Positions 35,372 to 45,634 of a stretch of DNA of 64,000 bases are shown in pieces (the first letter of the stretch is position 1; every line of letters starts with the position of its first letter). The position numbers and the translations under genes were made by a program. The stretch is from Bactrocera neohumeralis. Taxonomy: Eukaryota; Arthropoda; Insecta; Diptera; Tephritidae. The notes below the pieces were generated by a model. The model was not told the DNA's origin. It searched no databases and was given only the letters and a program-made list of their open reading frames with translations. The stretch covers positions 62,869,528 through 62,933,527 of the forward strand of contig NC_065921.1 of assembly GCF_024586455.1 (NCBI RefSeq). Reading direction: 5' to 3'.

Positions 35372-35466
35372 TTCCACATACTGGATTTCATCAAAGTACT
35401 TCACATACATTCACCAATCATATGGAATAAAGCCAGCCGGATCTTCGAAAATACTGATATTATACT

Positions 35467-35510
35467 ACGTTCGGACCGACAACGAAAACATGTTTTCGTG
35501 GGAAAAACTG
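35467..35510 (+). repeat. Solo end of the TGTTCGGACC TA-flanked element
   Basis: CGTTCGGACCGACAACGAAA after TA matches the left terminus at 47508. No matching right end was seen. Confidence 0.5.
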
Positions 35511-35623
35511 GCGTTTTGAATTAGGTTGGTCACTTGCATAAAATGAGTACTGCTTTATTTTTTTTTTTAATTAAGTACTGAAATCCTGCCAAATTATTAT
35601 ATACGGGTGGTATATAGATGGTA

Positions 35624-36614
35624 TCGGGTGATTTTTTAAGAGCTTGATAACTTTTTTTAAAAAAAAACGCATAAAATTTGCAAAATCTCATCGGTTCTTT
35701 ATTTGAAACGTTAGATTGGTTCATGACATTTACTTTTTGAAGATAATTTCATTTAAATGTTGACCGCGGCTGCGTCTTAGGTGGTCCATTCGGAAAGTCC
35801 AATTTTGGGCAACTTTTTCGAGCATTTCGGCCGGAATAGCCCGAATTTCTTCGGAAATGTTGTCTTCCAAAGCTGGAATAGTTGCTGGCTTATTTCTGTA
35901 GACTTTAGACTTGACGTAGCCCCACAAAAAATAGTCTAAAGGCGTTAAATCGCATGATCTTGGTGGCCAACTTACGGGTCCATTTCTTGAGATGAATTGT
36001 TCTCCGAAGTTTTCCCTCAAAATTGCCATAGAATCGCGAGCTGTGTGGCATGTAGCGCCATCTTGTTGAAACCACATGTCAACCAAGTTCAGTTCTTCCA
36101 TTTTTGGCAACAAAAAGTTTGTTAGCATCGAACGATAGCGATCGCCATTCACCGTAACGTTGCGTCCAACAGCATCTTTGAAAAAATACGGTCCAATGAT
36201 TCCACCAGCGTACAAACCACACCAAACAGTGAATTTTTCGGGATGCATGGGCAGTTCTTGAACGGCTTCTGGTTGCTCTTCACCCCAAATGCGGCAATTT
36301 TGCTTATTTACGTAGCCATTCAACCAGAAATGAGCCTCATCGCTGAACAAAATTTGTCGATAAAAAGCGGATTTTCTGCCAACTTTTCTAGGGCCCATTC
36401 ACTGAAAATTCGACGTTGTGGCAGATCGTTCGGCTTCAGTTCTTGCGAATGGACCACCTAAGATGCAGCCGCGGTCAACATTTAAATGAAATTATCTTCA
36501 AAAAGTAAATGTCATGAACCAATCTAACGTTTCAAATAAAGAACCGATGAGATTTTGCAAATTTTATGCGTTTTTTTTTTTAAAAAGTTATCAAGCTCTT
36601 AAAAAATCACCCGA
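35624..36614 (-). mobile_element. DD41D 'rosa'-type mariner with 169-bp inverted ends
   Basis: The ends begin TCGGGTGATTTTTTAAGAGC and are flanked by TA on both sides (35622-35623 and 36615-36616). The inverted similarity runs 169 bp (35624-35792 versus 36446-36614) with only a few differences. The right arm includes an inverted copy of the last transposase codons, so the true 5' end has been replaced by an inverted 3' end. The element is 991 bp and lies inside repeat family A. Confidence 0.85.
35730..36440 (-). pseudogene. DD41D mariner transposase lacking its N-terminus
   Basis: The catalytic domain is nearly whole. The first Asp is in QILFSDEAHFWLNG, the second in MWFQQDGATCHTARD, and the third in DLTPLDYFLWG with 41 residues between the last two. 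This spacing defines the rosa/DD41D group, first described from a Ceratitis fly. The C-terminus ends HLRRSRGQHLNEIIFKK. Upstream, a one-base loss near 36358 separates it from a PQRRIFSEWALEKLAEN-type region, and the helix-turn-helix domain is missing, cut off at the inverted arm. It cannot bind the ends by itself. Confidence 0.85.
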
Positions 36615-37494
36615 TATAAGGGGCTCTATCGGAGCCGGTGTGAAAATTGGACAATGGGCGTGACACCACCCACTTTCTGGTGAAATCCCATATCTCCTAA
36701 CCGGACTAACCGATTTCGACAAAATTTGGAACGTAACATTCCTTTCATATTCCTATGTTACTCTGTGAAAATGAACGAAATCGGACTACAACCACGCCTA
36801 CTTCCCATATAACATAATTTAAAATTCCATTTGATTCTTTCACTTTCCAGTACACAAATAAAGAATTAGTAAATATAACGGAATAATATTTTGTAATTCC
36901 CTTAAAGTAAGCCACCTTTTGACCAATAATTGTCCACATCCAACCAAAACTGTTATATCAATAGTTGACTTTACCCCGAAAACATCGTTCAACGTGTGTG
37001 TTCAATAGGAATTGAAATTCGCACAGAATCCTTTTCTGGCAATAGTATTTCATTCTGTCAAAAATGGGTTGAATCGGGTTAATACTTTCCTGAGCCCCCA
37101 TATATCTAATATAAAGATTTTAGAACTTATAGGTCACTTTATGCTGGATATATCCGCCAATATTTGAGTCATCTCAATGAAAACTTCAGAACATATTTTT
37201 ACAACAATGTATCTTTGCGGCTAAAATAGATACAATTGGGCGAAAACTTGACCCTCCCTCCATGTAACTATTACAAAGATTTTCGAACATCCACTTGGCC
37301 TTGCTCCATATTATTGGTGATTGTATGTAAGGTACCTAAATGAAGCCGAGCTAACATTTTATTGATTATGTGGCATATTAGTAGTATGTGGGATGACCAA
37401 AAATAGATAAAATCTGGTCGGCACTACCTCCTACTCAAGTATATTCAACATAAAATGTTCGGTTGCACCCGAAATTAGCCCTTCCTTACTTGTT

Positions 37495-37852
37495 TTATTT
37501 TAATATATTGCATTATTATATTCAATCATGCATTTTTATTCGTTTTCATTCATAAAATCTCTTTAAATAATTTTATCCGATTTTTGAGACCAAATGCTCC
37601 TACGTGCGTCGTATGGAGTCAGCGCTCTAGACAGCAGCGATATGTGCGCACGCGTCGATGTTCTGGACAGGGTTTTCATTTACTACTCGGTTGCAGCAAA
37701 ATTTCTAGAATTATTGCTATGCTTCCCGTCAAATTCAGAGTGGTAGCAATAGCAAAATAAAACGATACGGGGGTAGCGTAGCCTTTCAAACGCTGGAGTG
37801 AGGAAGCTAAACACAGTAAAACATTTTTTTCTTCAACTTCAAGTGGGATATT
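37495..37852. other. Gene A intron, nothing recognised
   Basis: Slightly GC-richer patch at 37590-37700. No similarity recognised. Confidence 0.3.
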
Positions 37853-40259
37853 GGAGGATGGAGACATGTGTAGAAGTTCACGCAAGTGAGGAAAGTTCTC
37901 TGATCGCCCTTCACTTGAGAGTGGCCAGAAACAATTCTTTTACATATGGCTCAAGCAGCTCTAAGTAATCTAAAAACATCCGTTTGAAGACGAGCTAAAG
38001 TGAGAAGGCGAAACATCCCCTGCACAGGGTTGTGCGCTGGGTTTGGGACCTGCCACGTAAAAAAACAGTACCATCCCTTTTGATGACGACCATGGCAAAC
38101 GAAATAAGGACTACGATTTGAGGGCATGCACCTCGAATGTCCGGTCCCTTAATTGGGAATGTGCCGCTGCCCAGCTGGTTGATGTCCTCGTTAGAGTGAA
38201 GGCTGACATCACCGCCGTCTAAGAAATGCGATGGGCGGGACAAGGACTGAGACGAGTAGGTCCTTGTGGCATTTACTACAGTGGCCATATAAAGGAGCGC
38301 AAATTGGGTGTGGGATTCGTGGTGGGGGAGAGACTCCGTCATCGAGTACTGTCATTCACCCCGGTGGATGAACATCTAACCACAATCCGCATCAAAGCGA
38401 AGTTGTTCAACATATCGCTGATTTCCGCCCACGACCCGACGGCAGAGAAGGACGATATGACCAAAGATGCCTTCTATGAGCGCTTGGAGCGCACTTTTGA
38501 GAGCGATATCAAAATCGTGCTTGGCGACTTTAATGCCAGGGTGGGCAAAGAAGGTATCTTTGGCACTGCGGTCGGTAAATTCAGCCTCCACGATGAAACA
38601 TTCCCAAATGAGTTGAGGCTGATCGACTTCGCCGGGGCCCGAAATATGGTTATCTGTAGTACTAGATTCCATCATATTGTGATAGACGGAACACACGTCT
38701 CCAGTGGTCGTAACATCGACTCGGACCACTATCTTGTTGCAGCCAAGATTCGCACCCGCCTCTGTGCAGCAAAAAACACAAGTCAACAATCACAAGCAAT
38801 CACAACAGACAGCTGAACGATTTTCTACTCGACTTGCACTCCTGCCCTCTGAGACACTCGTCAACAACTCGATATAAGGGAACTGTGGGACGGCATTTCA
38901 AGCTCCTTACGTACAGCTGCAACCGAAACTAATGGTTTTCGAAAAATGCAAAAGAACAGCGCGAGAAAAAATGCGGCAGCCAACAGAAGGTTTCAAGACC
39001 GGGGCATACTCTTGTAGAACCCCCAAGGGTGATTTTGTGACCGATGCCCAGAGCATACTAAAAGTATGGAGGGAACACTTCTCCAGCTTGCTGAATGGCA
39101 GTGAAAGTACAACGCCAAGAGAAGGCGAACTCGGTTCCACAATCGATGACGATGAAGCAGACGTTCCATTGCCCGACCATGAAGAAGTTCGAATAGCAAT
39201 TACCCGCCTGAAGAACGACATAGCGGCGATAGATTGCCGGACGAGCTATTCAAAGACGGTGGCGAAGAACTCATAAGGAGCATGCATCAGCTTCTTTGTA
39301 AAATATGGTCGGACGAAAGTAGTGTAGCTTTAGACCTGGCAAATCAGCAACCGACCAGATATTCACCATGCGCCAAATCTTGGAAAAGACAATTGAAATT
39401 AGAATCGACACATACCACCTCTTCGTCGATTTCAAAGCTGCTTTCGTGAGCACGAAAAAGAGCTGCATTTATACCGCGATGTCTGAATTTGGTATCCCCG
39501 CAAAACTAATACGGCTGTGCAAACTGACGTTGAGCAACACTAAAAGCTCCGCCAGGATCGGGAAGAACCTCTCCGAACCGTTCGATACGAGCTTAATCAA
39601 CTTAATCAAGCAGGTACATTCTTTTATAAGAGTGTACAGCTGCTGGCGTATGCCGGTCTAGCAGTGAACGAGGGCAAGACGAAATATCTCCTGTCATCAA
39701 ACAAACAGTCGTCGCACTCGCGACTTGGCTCTCACGACTGTTGACAGTAATAACTTTGTTGTAGATAATTTCGTCTATTTAGGAACCAGTATAAACACCA
39801 CCAACAATGTCAGCCAGGTCAGGCCTTTACTAGAAGTAAAGTCCTCTCTCGACGAACAAAAACCAAACTCTATAAGTCACTCATAATTCTCGTCCTGCTA
39901 TATGGTGCAGAGGCTTGGATGATGAGAACAACTGATGAGTCGACGTTGCGAGTTTTCGATATACGACGACATTGACATAGTTCAGCGAATTAAAAGACAG
40001 CGGCTACGCTGGCTACTTCATGTTGTCCGAATGGACGAAAACACTCCAGCTCTGAAAGTATTTGACGCAGTACCCGCCGGGGGAAACAGAGGAAGAGGAA
40101 GATCTCCACTACGTTGGAAGGACCAGGTAGAGAAGGACCTGGTTTCGCTTGGAATATCCAATTTGCGCCACGTAGCGAAAAGAAGAAACGACTGGCGCGC
40201 TGTTGTTAACTCGGCTATAATCTCGTAAGCGGTGTCTGCGCCAGTAAAGAAGAAGAAGA
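37853..40259 (+). mobile_element. RTE-clade retrotransposon, copy 2, deleted
   Basis: It has the same GGAGGATGG start and GAAGAAGAAG tail as the copy at 2664-6430, with about 2.4 of 3.0 kb present and no MITE. It gives the uninterrupted target of that MITE. Deletions remove parts of the endonuclease C-terminus, the middle of the reverse transcriptase (including the YADD box) and the thumb region. I could not define a target duplication. It lies inside the gene A intron, antisense to the gene. Confidence 0.85.
38100..40228 (+). pseudogene. RTE ORF remnants, copy 2
   Basis: The endonuclease start is shifted by a stop at about 38220. From 38226 the frame is open to 38816, with KIVLGDFNARVGKEGIFGTA and a shortened tail. 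At 38932-39276 the linker and reverse transcriptase start (VRIAITRLKN) appear. 39368-39661 has DTYHLFVDFKAAFVSTKKSC-type palm sequence. 39935-40228 holds the C-terminal RIKRQRLRWLLHVVRMDENT to KDQVEKDLVSLGI, which in this copy is more intact than in copy 1. Several frameshifts and stops are present. Confidence 0.8.
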
Positions 40260-40464
40260 CATGTGGTTATGCGCCTAATTAAGGGTTAGAACAAACATTT
40301 CTATCATTTCGCTACATACATACATATGTACGTTTTCAACTTTGACTCGCTGATAGTTAGTTACGTATTTCAGTGGTTATACGAGTATCAAATTTATTTA
40401 AAAATTTGAAGTTTATCCGGCAAAAGTTTCAAATACATATATATTATGCAATCGGCTACCAAAA

Positions 40465-40803
40465 CTTTTAACGCGGTTTTTCGAAACGCTGTGTGGTATA
40501 CCGGCCACTGCAAGTTGAATAGGCATCTATACAACATGGGCCTAACCTCCTGCGTTAACTGCCGGTTCTGCGACTTGGAGCCTGAAACCCCGGAGCACCT
40601 GCTGATCTACTGCACAGCAGTCTGTAGACGCAGGACTAAGGCCCTCGGATCAATGTTTCCAGATAGGCATCGCATAGCCTCATTAACGCCCGGAAGACTA
40701 TTGAACTTCATCAATGCGCTGGGGCTAGGTGAGTCTATGTGAGTTAGGAGAGGGCACAATAGACCAAAGGTCGCGGTGCATTCCTCATATTCAATCAATC
40801 AAT
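40465..40803 (+). pseudogene. LOA-like ORF2 C-terminus with 3' tail
   Basis: The frame ends with TGHCKLNRHLYNMGLTSCVN, then CRFCDLEPETPEHLLIYC, a CCHC knuckle (C-X2-C-X8-H-X4-C) found after the RNase H domain in LOA/I-type elements. The last residues are LLNFINALGLGESM. After the stop, GTTAGGAGAGGGCACAATAG and GGTCGCGGTGCATTCCTCA match the 3' ends at 56650-56705 and 57906-57925. A TCAATCAATCAATC tail closes it. It is a severely 5'-truncated copy inside the gene A intron. Confidence 0.75.
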
Positions 40804-41095
40804 CAATCTGAGGCATAAAGGAAAATTTCTCGGAAAACCCTGGACTTGATATGTATATTCTTAGATATATTTTATATTTATTTTTCAGGTATTGACCGAC
40901 GTATAAAACTTTTGGTAATAATTTTGAATATTTAAGAACAATGGTAAACTGCCATTTTGAAAAAAGAATTACTAGTTCTTCGTTCATTAACTCTATTCAT
41001 CTATAGTATTACTACATTTGTGGTTTTTGGATTAGAGATAATTTTAAGCAGAAAAATTTTTCTCAGCGCCATATACATTTGTTCAGAAGTCTTTC
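40804..41095. other. Gene A intron, nothing recognised
   Basis: AT-rich sequence between the LOA fragment and the next duplicated block. Confidence 0.3.
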
Positions 41096-41099
41096 TAAA

Positions 41100-41848
41100 C
41101 CTAGAGATCGTCTACCAGACCAAGGGGTTCCAAAACTTTTCAAAATGAACAAATAAAATACCTCTTAAAAATTCACAAGCAATCATGTTATTTTTGACTT
41201 CCAAGTAGATACCCAACTCAAACATTAGAATTAGAAACGAATTGGTCCAATATTTTAAATAGAAATAATGATAAAAAAACTTAATAAAAACACTATAAAG
41301 AAAAAGTTATAAAAAAAACAATAAAAAATTAACAAAAGAAAACCCAAAAACAAAATATTATTACAAACAAAAAATATAGAAAAAAAGAGGTTACAGTTAG
41401 CCGTGAATATCCAATAGCACCCAACTTTAATAAAAAAACACAATTATCGGGGTACGGAAAAAGTTTTAATAAATTTTACTTGCTCACCTGACGCATGGCC
41501 AACTCTCGCCCCCTACGTGGTGTTCTTTTCTGCGATGTGGTTTCACCATCGTTAAGCGGTGTGCTAGCGATTTGTGTAGGCGTCTGCATTGGAGGTTTAG
41601 TGTCTTGGTATAGCTTGTGTAGCCATCATTATGGTGAAAACAACGTTCGACATAGTCGTTACATTTAGCAACGATGTACCCTGTGACTGTTGCTGTATTG
41701 TTGTAGTGGGCATCACAGTGTTGGTGGTTTGTGCTGGTATAGCTTTTGATACTGATTGTATTCCTCGTGAAGTAAATTTAGCTGTCGTAGCTACATTGGT
41801 CGCAGTACCGATTTGTGCACCATACTCGTCAATCAAATGCACAGCACA
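41100..41848 (-). repeat. Segmental duplication block 3, copy A
   Basis: The intron end and the 3' part of the large exon align with 60430-61240. Similarity in the exon runs from the donor CAG/GTGAG at 41488 up to about 41848, where the sequence switches to STPR repeats in copy A and to DVDCAVRLIDEY in copy B. Copy A lacks about 70 codons present in copy B around the KSNLQSS region. Confidence 0.8.
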
Positions 41849-42268
41849 TTTTTGGCGACGTTGTGCTTGACGCTGAGCGGCTGCGAGTCGTCGAACATTT
41901 TTCTCATCTACTGTCTCAGAAGCACGCTTATTAGCCATTAGCTGGGCATGCTTTCGACGTCGAGAAATTGCTTCATCAGGTGTTTGAGTGGACCGCTGGA
42001 TGAGCATACGCAGTGCGTTTTTTTGGCGGCGAAAATCAGCTTTTTCAAGTGTTTCTGATGCACGCTGAGAAGCAATGCGGATAGCATTTTTCTGACGCCG
42101 AGCATCAGCTTGTGCAGAAGTTTCTCTAGCTCTGACTTCTGCCTGACGTGCTGCTTGCTTACGTCTGCGCTGTTCTGCATGATAAGTAGATTCTTGCTGT
42201 CTAACAATTTTCATGGCTCGAGCTCTTACTGAGCTCCGTGAAAGATTTGATTTACGTTTGCGAGCCAT
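41597..42268 (-). CDS. Chimeric STPR-repeat protein (gene A large exon)
   Basis: The ORF has 223 residues from ATG at 42268 to TAA at 41597-41599. Residues 1-15 are basic (MARKRKSNLSRSSVR). Residues 16-130 are five tandem 23-residue repeats ending in RRRKQ, RRQKN, RRQKN, RRRKH and RRLAA, with RASET-type centres. This matches the STPR motif, which binds DNA in the silkworm fibroin-modulator protein FMBP-1. Residues 141-223 (CAVHLIDEYGAQIG onward) derive from the exon of gene B. The frame ends early because 8 bases are missing compared with gene B. Beyond the stop, coding-like sequence and the splice donor at 41487/41488 survive but out of frame. Expected role: nuclear DNA binding, inferred. 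It could be a young chimeric gene or a decaying one. Confidence 0.65.
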   Translation of the reverse strand: MARKRKSNLSRSSVRARAMKIVRQQESTYHAEQRRRKQAARQAEVRARETSAQADARRQKNAIRIASQRASETLEKADFRRQKNALRMLIQRSTQTPDEAISRRRKHAQLMANKRASETVDEKNVRRLAAAQRQAQRRQKCAVHLIDEYGAQIGTATNVATTAKFTSRGIQSVSKAIPAQTTNTVMPTTTIQQQSQGTSLLNVTTMSNVVFTIMMATQAIPRH

Positions 42269-42385
42269 TATTAGTTACCGGAAAATTTCAAAAATATCCT
42301 AGTCCTAGAAATATACTTACATATATGTATGAAATATTAATCTATCAAAATAGCTCAAGAACTTGTAGCTAAATCACTACTAAGA
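42269..42385. other. Upstream of gene A ORF
   Basis: Short AT-rich region immediately 5' of the STPR start codon on the minus strand. I see no clear splice acceptor or TATA box. Confidence 0.25.
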
Positions 42386-42389
42386 ATTC

Positions 42390-42690
42390 TATTTAAATCT
42401 AGTTGAATGACAAAAAGAGTTGCAAGCAAATAAAAGCAGAACTTGGTATATAGTAAATGTCACTAAACAACGTGTGCATCAAATAATAAGAAAAGATGTA
42501 TGCCTTAAATATAAAAATATGAATGCAGAAATCTACACTGATTTGGAACAAGAACTCCTTGATTTTTCTGGTAATTTACTTGGTGATGACTGAATTTACG
42601 AGCAAGACAATGCACCGATCCATGTAGCGAAGAAGACGTTATTTCAAGAAAAATATTTGAATACAATTTTGTTGTTTAATATTTAGTTAG
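42390..42690 (+). pseudogene. Tc1-like transposase relic
   Basis: With stops ignored, the frame reads SCKQIKAELGI, KQRVHQIIRKDVCLKYKN (helix-turn-helix end), then IYTDLEQELLDFSGNLLGDD and IYEQDNAPIHVAKKTLFQEK, the second catalytic Asp block. The first Asp block and everything after the second are absent. It is an internally deleted, dead copy without visible TIRs. Confidence 0.6.
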
Positions 42691-42834
42691 TATAGTAGAA
42701 TTATTATTTCATTGGTTATATATACATATGTACCTACTTAAACAAATAACAAAGTACATTTAACAATAATTAGAAAACATAGAATTTATGGCAAATATGG
42801 CACATATGGTAAATAATCAACGGACATTAAAGTG
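42691..42834. other. AT-rich spacer
   Basis: Contains a TACATATGTACC palindrome near 42724. Confidence 0.3.
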
Positions 42835-43000
42835 CAATCATCTGCAATAACCACTGCTTGTGTGGATAAAAATCAAAACAAGTAAAAACGTTATCTTCCG
42901 TTGCATTTAAGCTATAGCAATCTTCGCAGGTGCATTTTTTACAGCAAAAGGGGATAGAAAGATCTTCATTTTCATTTTGAACGGTCAGTTAGTAATATAA
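42835..43000 (-). repeat. Mini-me/DINE-like terminal fragment
   Basis: It matches 27740-27890 (GTGCAATCATCTGCAATAAC, ACTGCTTGTGTGGATAAAAA), including the inverted relative of the GCACCTGTGAAGG end phrase. Confidence 0.45.
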
Positions 43001-43274
43001 TATAATATAATAATAGACTATATTTATTTGTAACAAGACATGTAATTAATTCATGAATGTTTTATGACGAAAGAAAAAAACATGACGGAAAAAATTATGG
43101 CTATTTAATTCTTCCCGATATATTAGGAAACTCCTGCAATAAATTTGACCTTGATAATATTAATAGCGGATATTTGAATTATTGATGAATAACTCGACTC
43201 TAGTTTCTGGACTCGTGTCGATCTTGTGAACGCACTGAGCGGCACCAAAAGAGAAATTGCCGATAATTAGCGTA

Positions 43275-43690
43275 GAAATCAGGGATAATGGGATGCCCAA
43301 CTTATTCCAGTGTGAGAGCGCCTCAAAATAAGCGTTTTTTATAACATTTTCCATTATGGCCAGACCGAATAAAATAAGAATTTTTGGGCATTTTAAATTA
43401 AAACACCCAACTTTTATTACGATTGCAAATTATTATATATTGGACTTTTAATATTTTCATTGTTTTAAATTTGTATTAGCGATCTTGAACGGGGGCAACA
43501 AATTCCTCCATTCACATATATTTTTGGTATAATTTCAATCTGGCCGTTCCAGTCATTCCAATTGCAAAACGTCAAAACCTACCCAATCCAGTCAACTGTC
43601 AAAGTTCGGTAGGTGAGCGGTTCTCACATTTCCAGTGACAGGAGAGTTGGGGATCTCTTTATCTCTAGTAGAAATGGTCCCCGTTTGAAC
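43275..43690 (+). repeat. Non-coding repeat family C, copy 1
   Basis: It starts near ATCAGGGATAATGGGATGCC, has CCTCAAAATAAGCGTTTTTT at about 43319 and ends near GGATCTCTTTATCTCTAGTA. The same order is found at 45572-45634 plus 46881-47495, and a fragment lies at 43728-43840. No protein. The uninterrupted CAAAATAAGCGTTTTTTATA serves as the empty site for the foldback-like insertion at 45635. Confidence 0.65.
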
Positions 43691-43727
43691 GCAATTTGTT
43701 CAACTTGAGTACTAAACCGTTACCAGG

Positions 43728-43840
43728 AATAAAGGGATGTTAAACTTATTCCAGTGTGAGAGCGCCTTAAAATAAGAGTTTTTTATAACATTTTCCATTA
43801 TGGCCAGATTGAACAAAATAACAATTCCGATTCCTTTGGC
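43728..43840 (+). repeat. Repeat family C fragment
   Basis: AGGGATGTTAAACTTATTCC and ATTTTCCATTATGGCCAGA repeat the 43285-43370 sequence. Confidence 0.65.
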
Positions 43841-43849
43841 GCCGCGATT

Positions 43850-44510
43850 TGAAGGTACCGTTGGTAAGAGGAAGTCCTCCTGATTAAAAAATATATAGGT
43901 ACCGCAAACGCTTAGTTTACGAGATATTCGACCTTAAAGTTCAAAAATTCCCAAAATTCGAACATTTCAACAAGCTATTTTACCACATTAAACACACTTT
44001 ACTCACATTTTTCATTTCAAATTAATTAAATTAAACTATAAGCTTTTAAATAAATCCACATTTTACACTTTTAACAGTCTTTTTACCGAAGAAATCTTTA
44101 TTTTAAAAATTACATTTTACACTCGTAGTGAACATCATGTGTGTGCTAAAAATTACGACGAAATGGAGCGCTGCCATGTGATTATAAGGAAATTCACTAA
44201 AATGCCTTTTTTCCCAAAAATTCCTCTATCCATTCATGTGGATATGTTCTTTATTTAATTAAATAAAGAAATAAGTAATATTATATAGTAATATTATATA
44301 ATAATATTATAAAATAATATTATATAATAATATTATATATATTGTCACCTAATATACAAAAAACGTATTATCAAAAATAAATGGAAACCGCTGACAGATA
44401 TAATAACCAAAATTTAACCATTTTATAACGAAACCTCAAATTTTGTTTCAATATCAGTGCAAGATAACCAAAAAATGTAACCACTTTACAACGAAACTCA
44501 ATATGTTTTT
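43850..44510 (+). repeat. Possible one-armed relative of the foldback-like element
   Basis: Text here (CGCGATTTGAAGGT, TTACGAGATATTCGACCTTA, AAAGTTCAAAAATTCCC) resembles the left arm at 45660-45800 in the same order. It leads to a GC-rich minisatellite, as in that element, but no mirrored right arm follows. Confidence 0.4.
44276..44345. repeat. TAATATTATA microsatellite
   Basis: Imperfect tandem TAATATTATA units over 70 bp. Confidence 0.8.
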
Positions 44511-44520
44511 TTTTATTTTA

Positions 44521-44756
44521 ACGCAGAAAGGAGTACTACGCGAAAGTACTTCAGTCACCCCGGGTATTCGCTCGACCAGGGTTATTTTTTTAAAGCGCGG
44601 CCGAAGGCCGCCAACGCAGAAAGGAGTACTACGCGAAAGTACTTCAGTCACCCCGGGTATTCGCTCGACCAGGGTTATTTTTTTAAAGCGCGGCCGAAGG
44701 CCGCCAACGCAGAAAGGAGTCCTACAACTTCAGTCACCCCGAGTATTCGCTCGACA
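44521..44756 (+). repeat. 93-bp GC-rich minisatellite, 2.6 units
   Basis: ACGCAGAAAGGAGTACTACG begins at 44521 and 44614, and a variant begins at 44707, giving a 93-bp period. Units contain CACCCCGGGTATTCGCTCGA and GCGCGGCCGAAGGCCGCC. The inverse phrase GGCGGCCTTCGGCCGCGCTT occurs in the 110-bp units at 45955-46440, so the two arrays are related and oppositely oriented. Confidence 0.9.
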
Positions 44757-44799
44757 TAAATCACATAAATCACATATTACACATATACATATGTAGAAA

Positions 44800-45285
44800 G
44801 AATTTTTTATAGTTAATATAGAAAAAAGAATCACGCGAAAAAGCAAACAAAGAAAAATTGTTAAAAATCCTACATATTTCCTGTTTAAGATGTGGCAAGG
44901 CTTGTTTTCCTCATAATTGTAAGCAATCTAACCTTTTCAACGATGAGTGTGCTAAGTGATTTTTAAATTAATAAATTTAGGTAAAATATACCAAAATAAA
45001 TGTGAACTTATTTCAATGTTTAGAGTGCATATTTACATATACAGATTGAAAAACGTGAAAAAATTTAGTGAAGCATAGAGAAATAGCATGTGTTATTAGT
45101 GCAAATTTTTGAACTTTTTATCGTGAATATTTTAAAATATAAAAGTTATTTTTATATTATTTTTGGATATTTCTTCTCTGGAGAAGCTCCCCTATCCGCA
45201 TCCATATCTAAATGGGGTATATTTATACGGAAATTCGGTTTTTTTACCCCTCCGCCAAAGTAATCGGAATCGTGCCAATATTAGT
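44800..45285. other. AT-rich spacer, no gene recognised
   Basis: No coding similarity seen. The frame at 45163-45366 has no domain. Confidence 0.3.
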
Positions 45286-45289
45286 AATA

Positions 45290-45575
45290 AAGACTCGCAT
45301 TCGTTAGTTGGTCACTCAAGTTTCCATTTTGAGTCTAAATATTTCTATAAGGTGTACATATTCTAATGCCTTTGGGCCTTTTTTTATTACTTACTCGACA
45401 ATCACACACGTACAAACGTTCTAATTTATTGCGTTTGATTATACATGAATTAAACGCTAAATTAAATATTTAATTTACTTTAATCACAAAAATAAATAAT
45501 ACAATGTTTGGTGCACATTCGTTGTGTTTTTTTATTCTTTAAAATCTTATTTGCTACAATGTAAACAGTAAACAT
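45290..45575. repeat. Segmental duplication block 1, copy B
   Basis: Partner of 31690-31985. Immediately after it begins the transposon stack that separates it from block 2 copy B at 58290. Confidence 0.75.
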
Positions 45576-45634
45576 CAGGAATGAAGGGATGCCAACTTAT
45601 TTCAGCGAGAGAGCGTACCTCAAAATTAGTATTT
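45572..45634 (+). repeat. Repeat family C, copy 2, left part
   Basis: ATCAGGAATGAAGGGATGCC and GAGAGAGCGTACCTCAAAAT match 43280-43330. It is interrupted at TAGTATTT by the foldback-like element and resumes at 46881. Confidence 0.65.

Larger units (their letters stand above)
35053..37494. mobile_element. Dispersed repeat family A, complete copy with long inverted ends
   Basis: The left end AACAAGTAAGGAAGGGCTAA and the right end, inverted, match for about 45 bp. Both continue into GGGTG(T/C)AACCGAACATTTTA. Fragments lie at 18440-18830, 20390-20760 and 60172-60430. No transposase of its own is visible. It hosts several later insertions: a 70-bp retroposon tail, a single end of the TGTTCGGACC family, and a DD41D mariner. 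Confidence 0.65.

Noticed and set aside
41488..41596. Continuation of the STPR ORF into the original gene frame
   Set aside because: An 8-bp deletion relative to gene B puts a TAA at 41597-41599. The downstream sequence up to the donor is out of frame, so it was not included in the CDS.
44443..44796. 117-codon frame with duplicated peptide
   Set aside because: It is a product of the 93-bp tandem array, open by chance because the unit length is a multiple of three.
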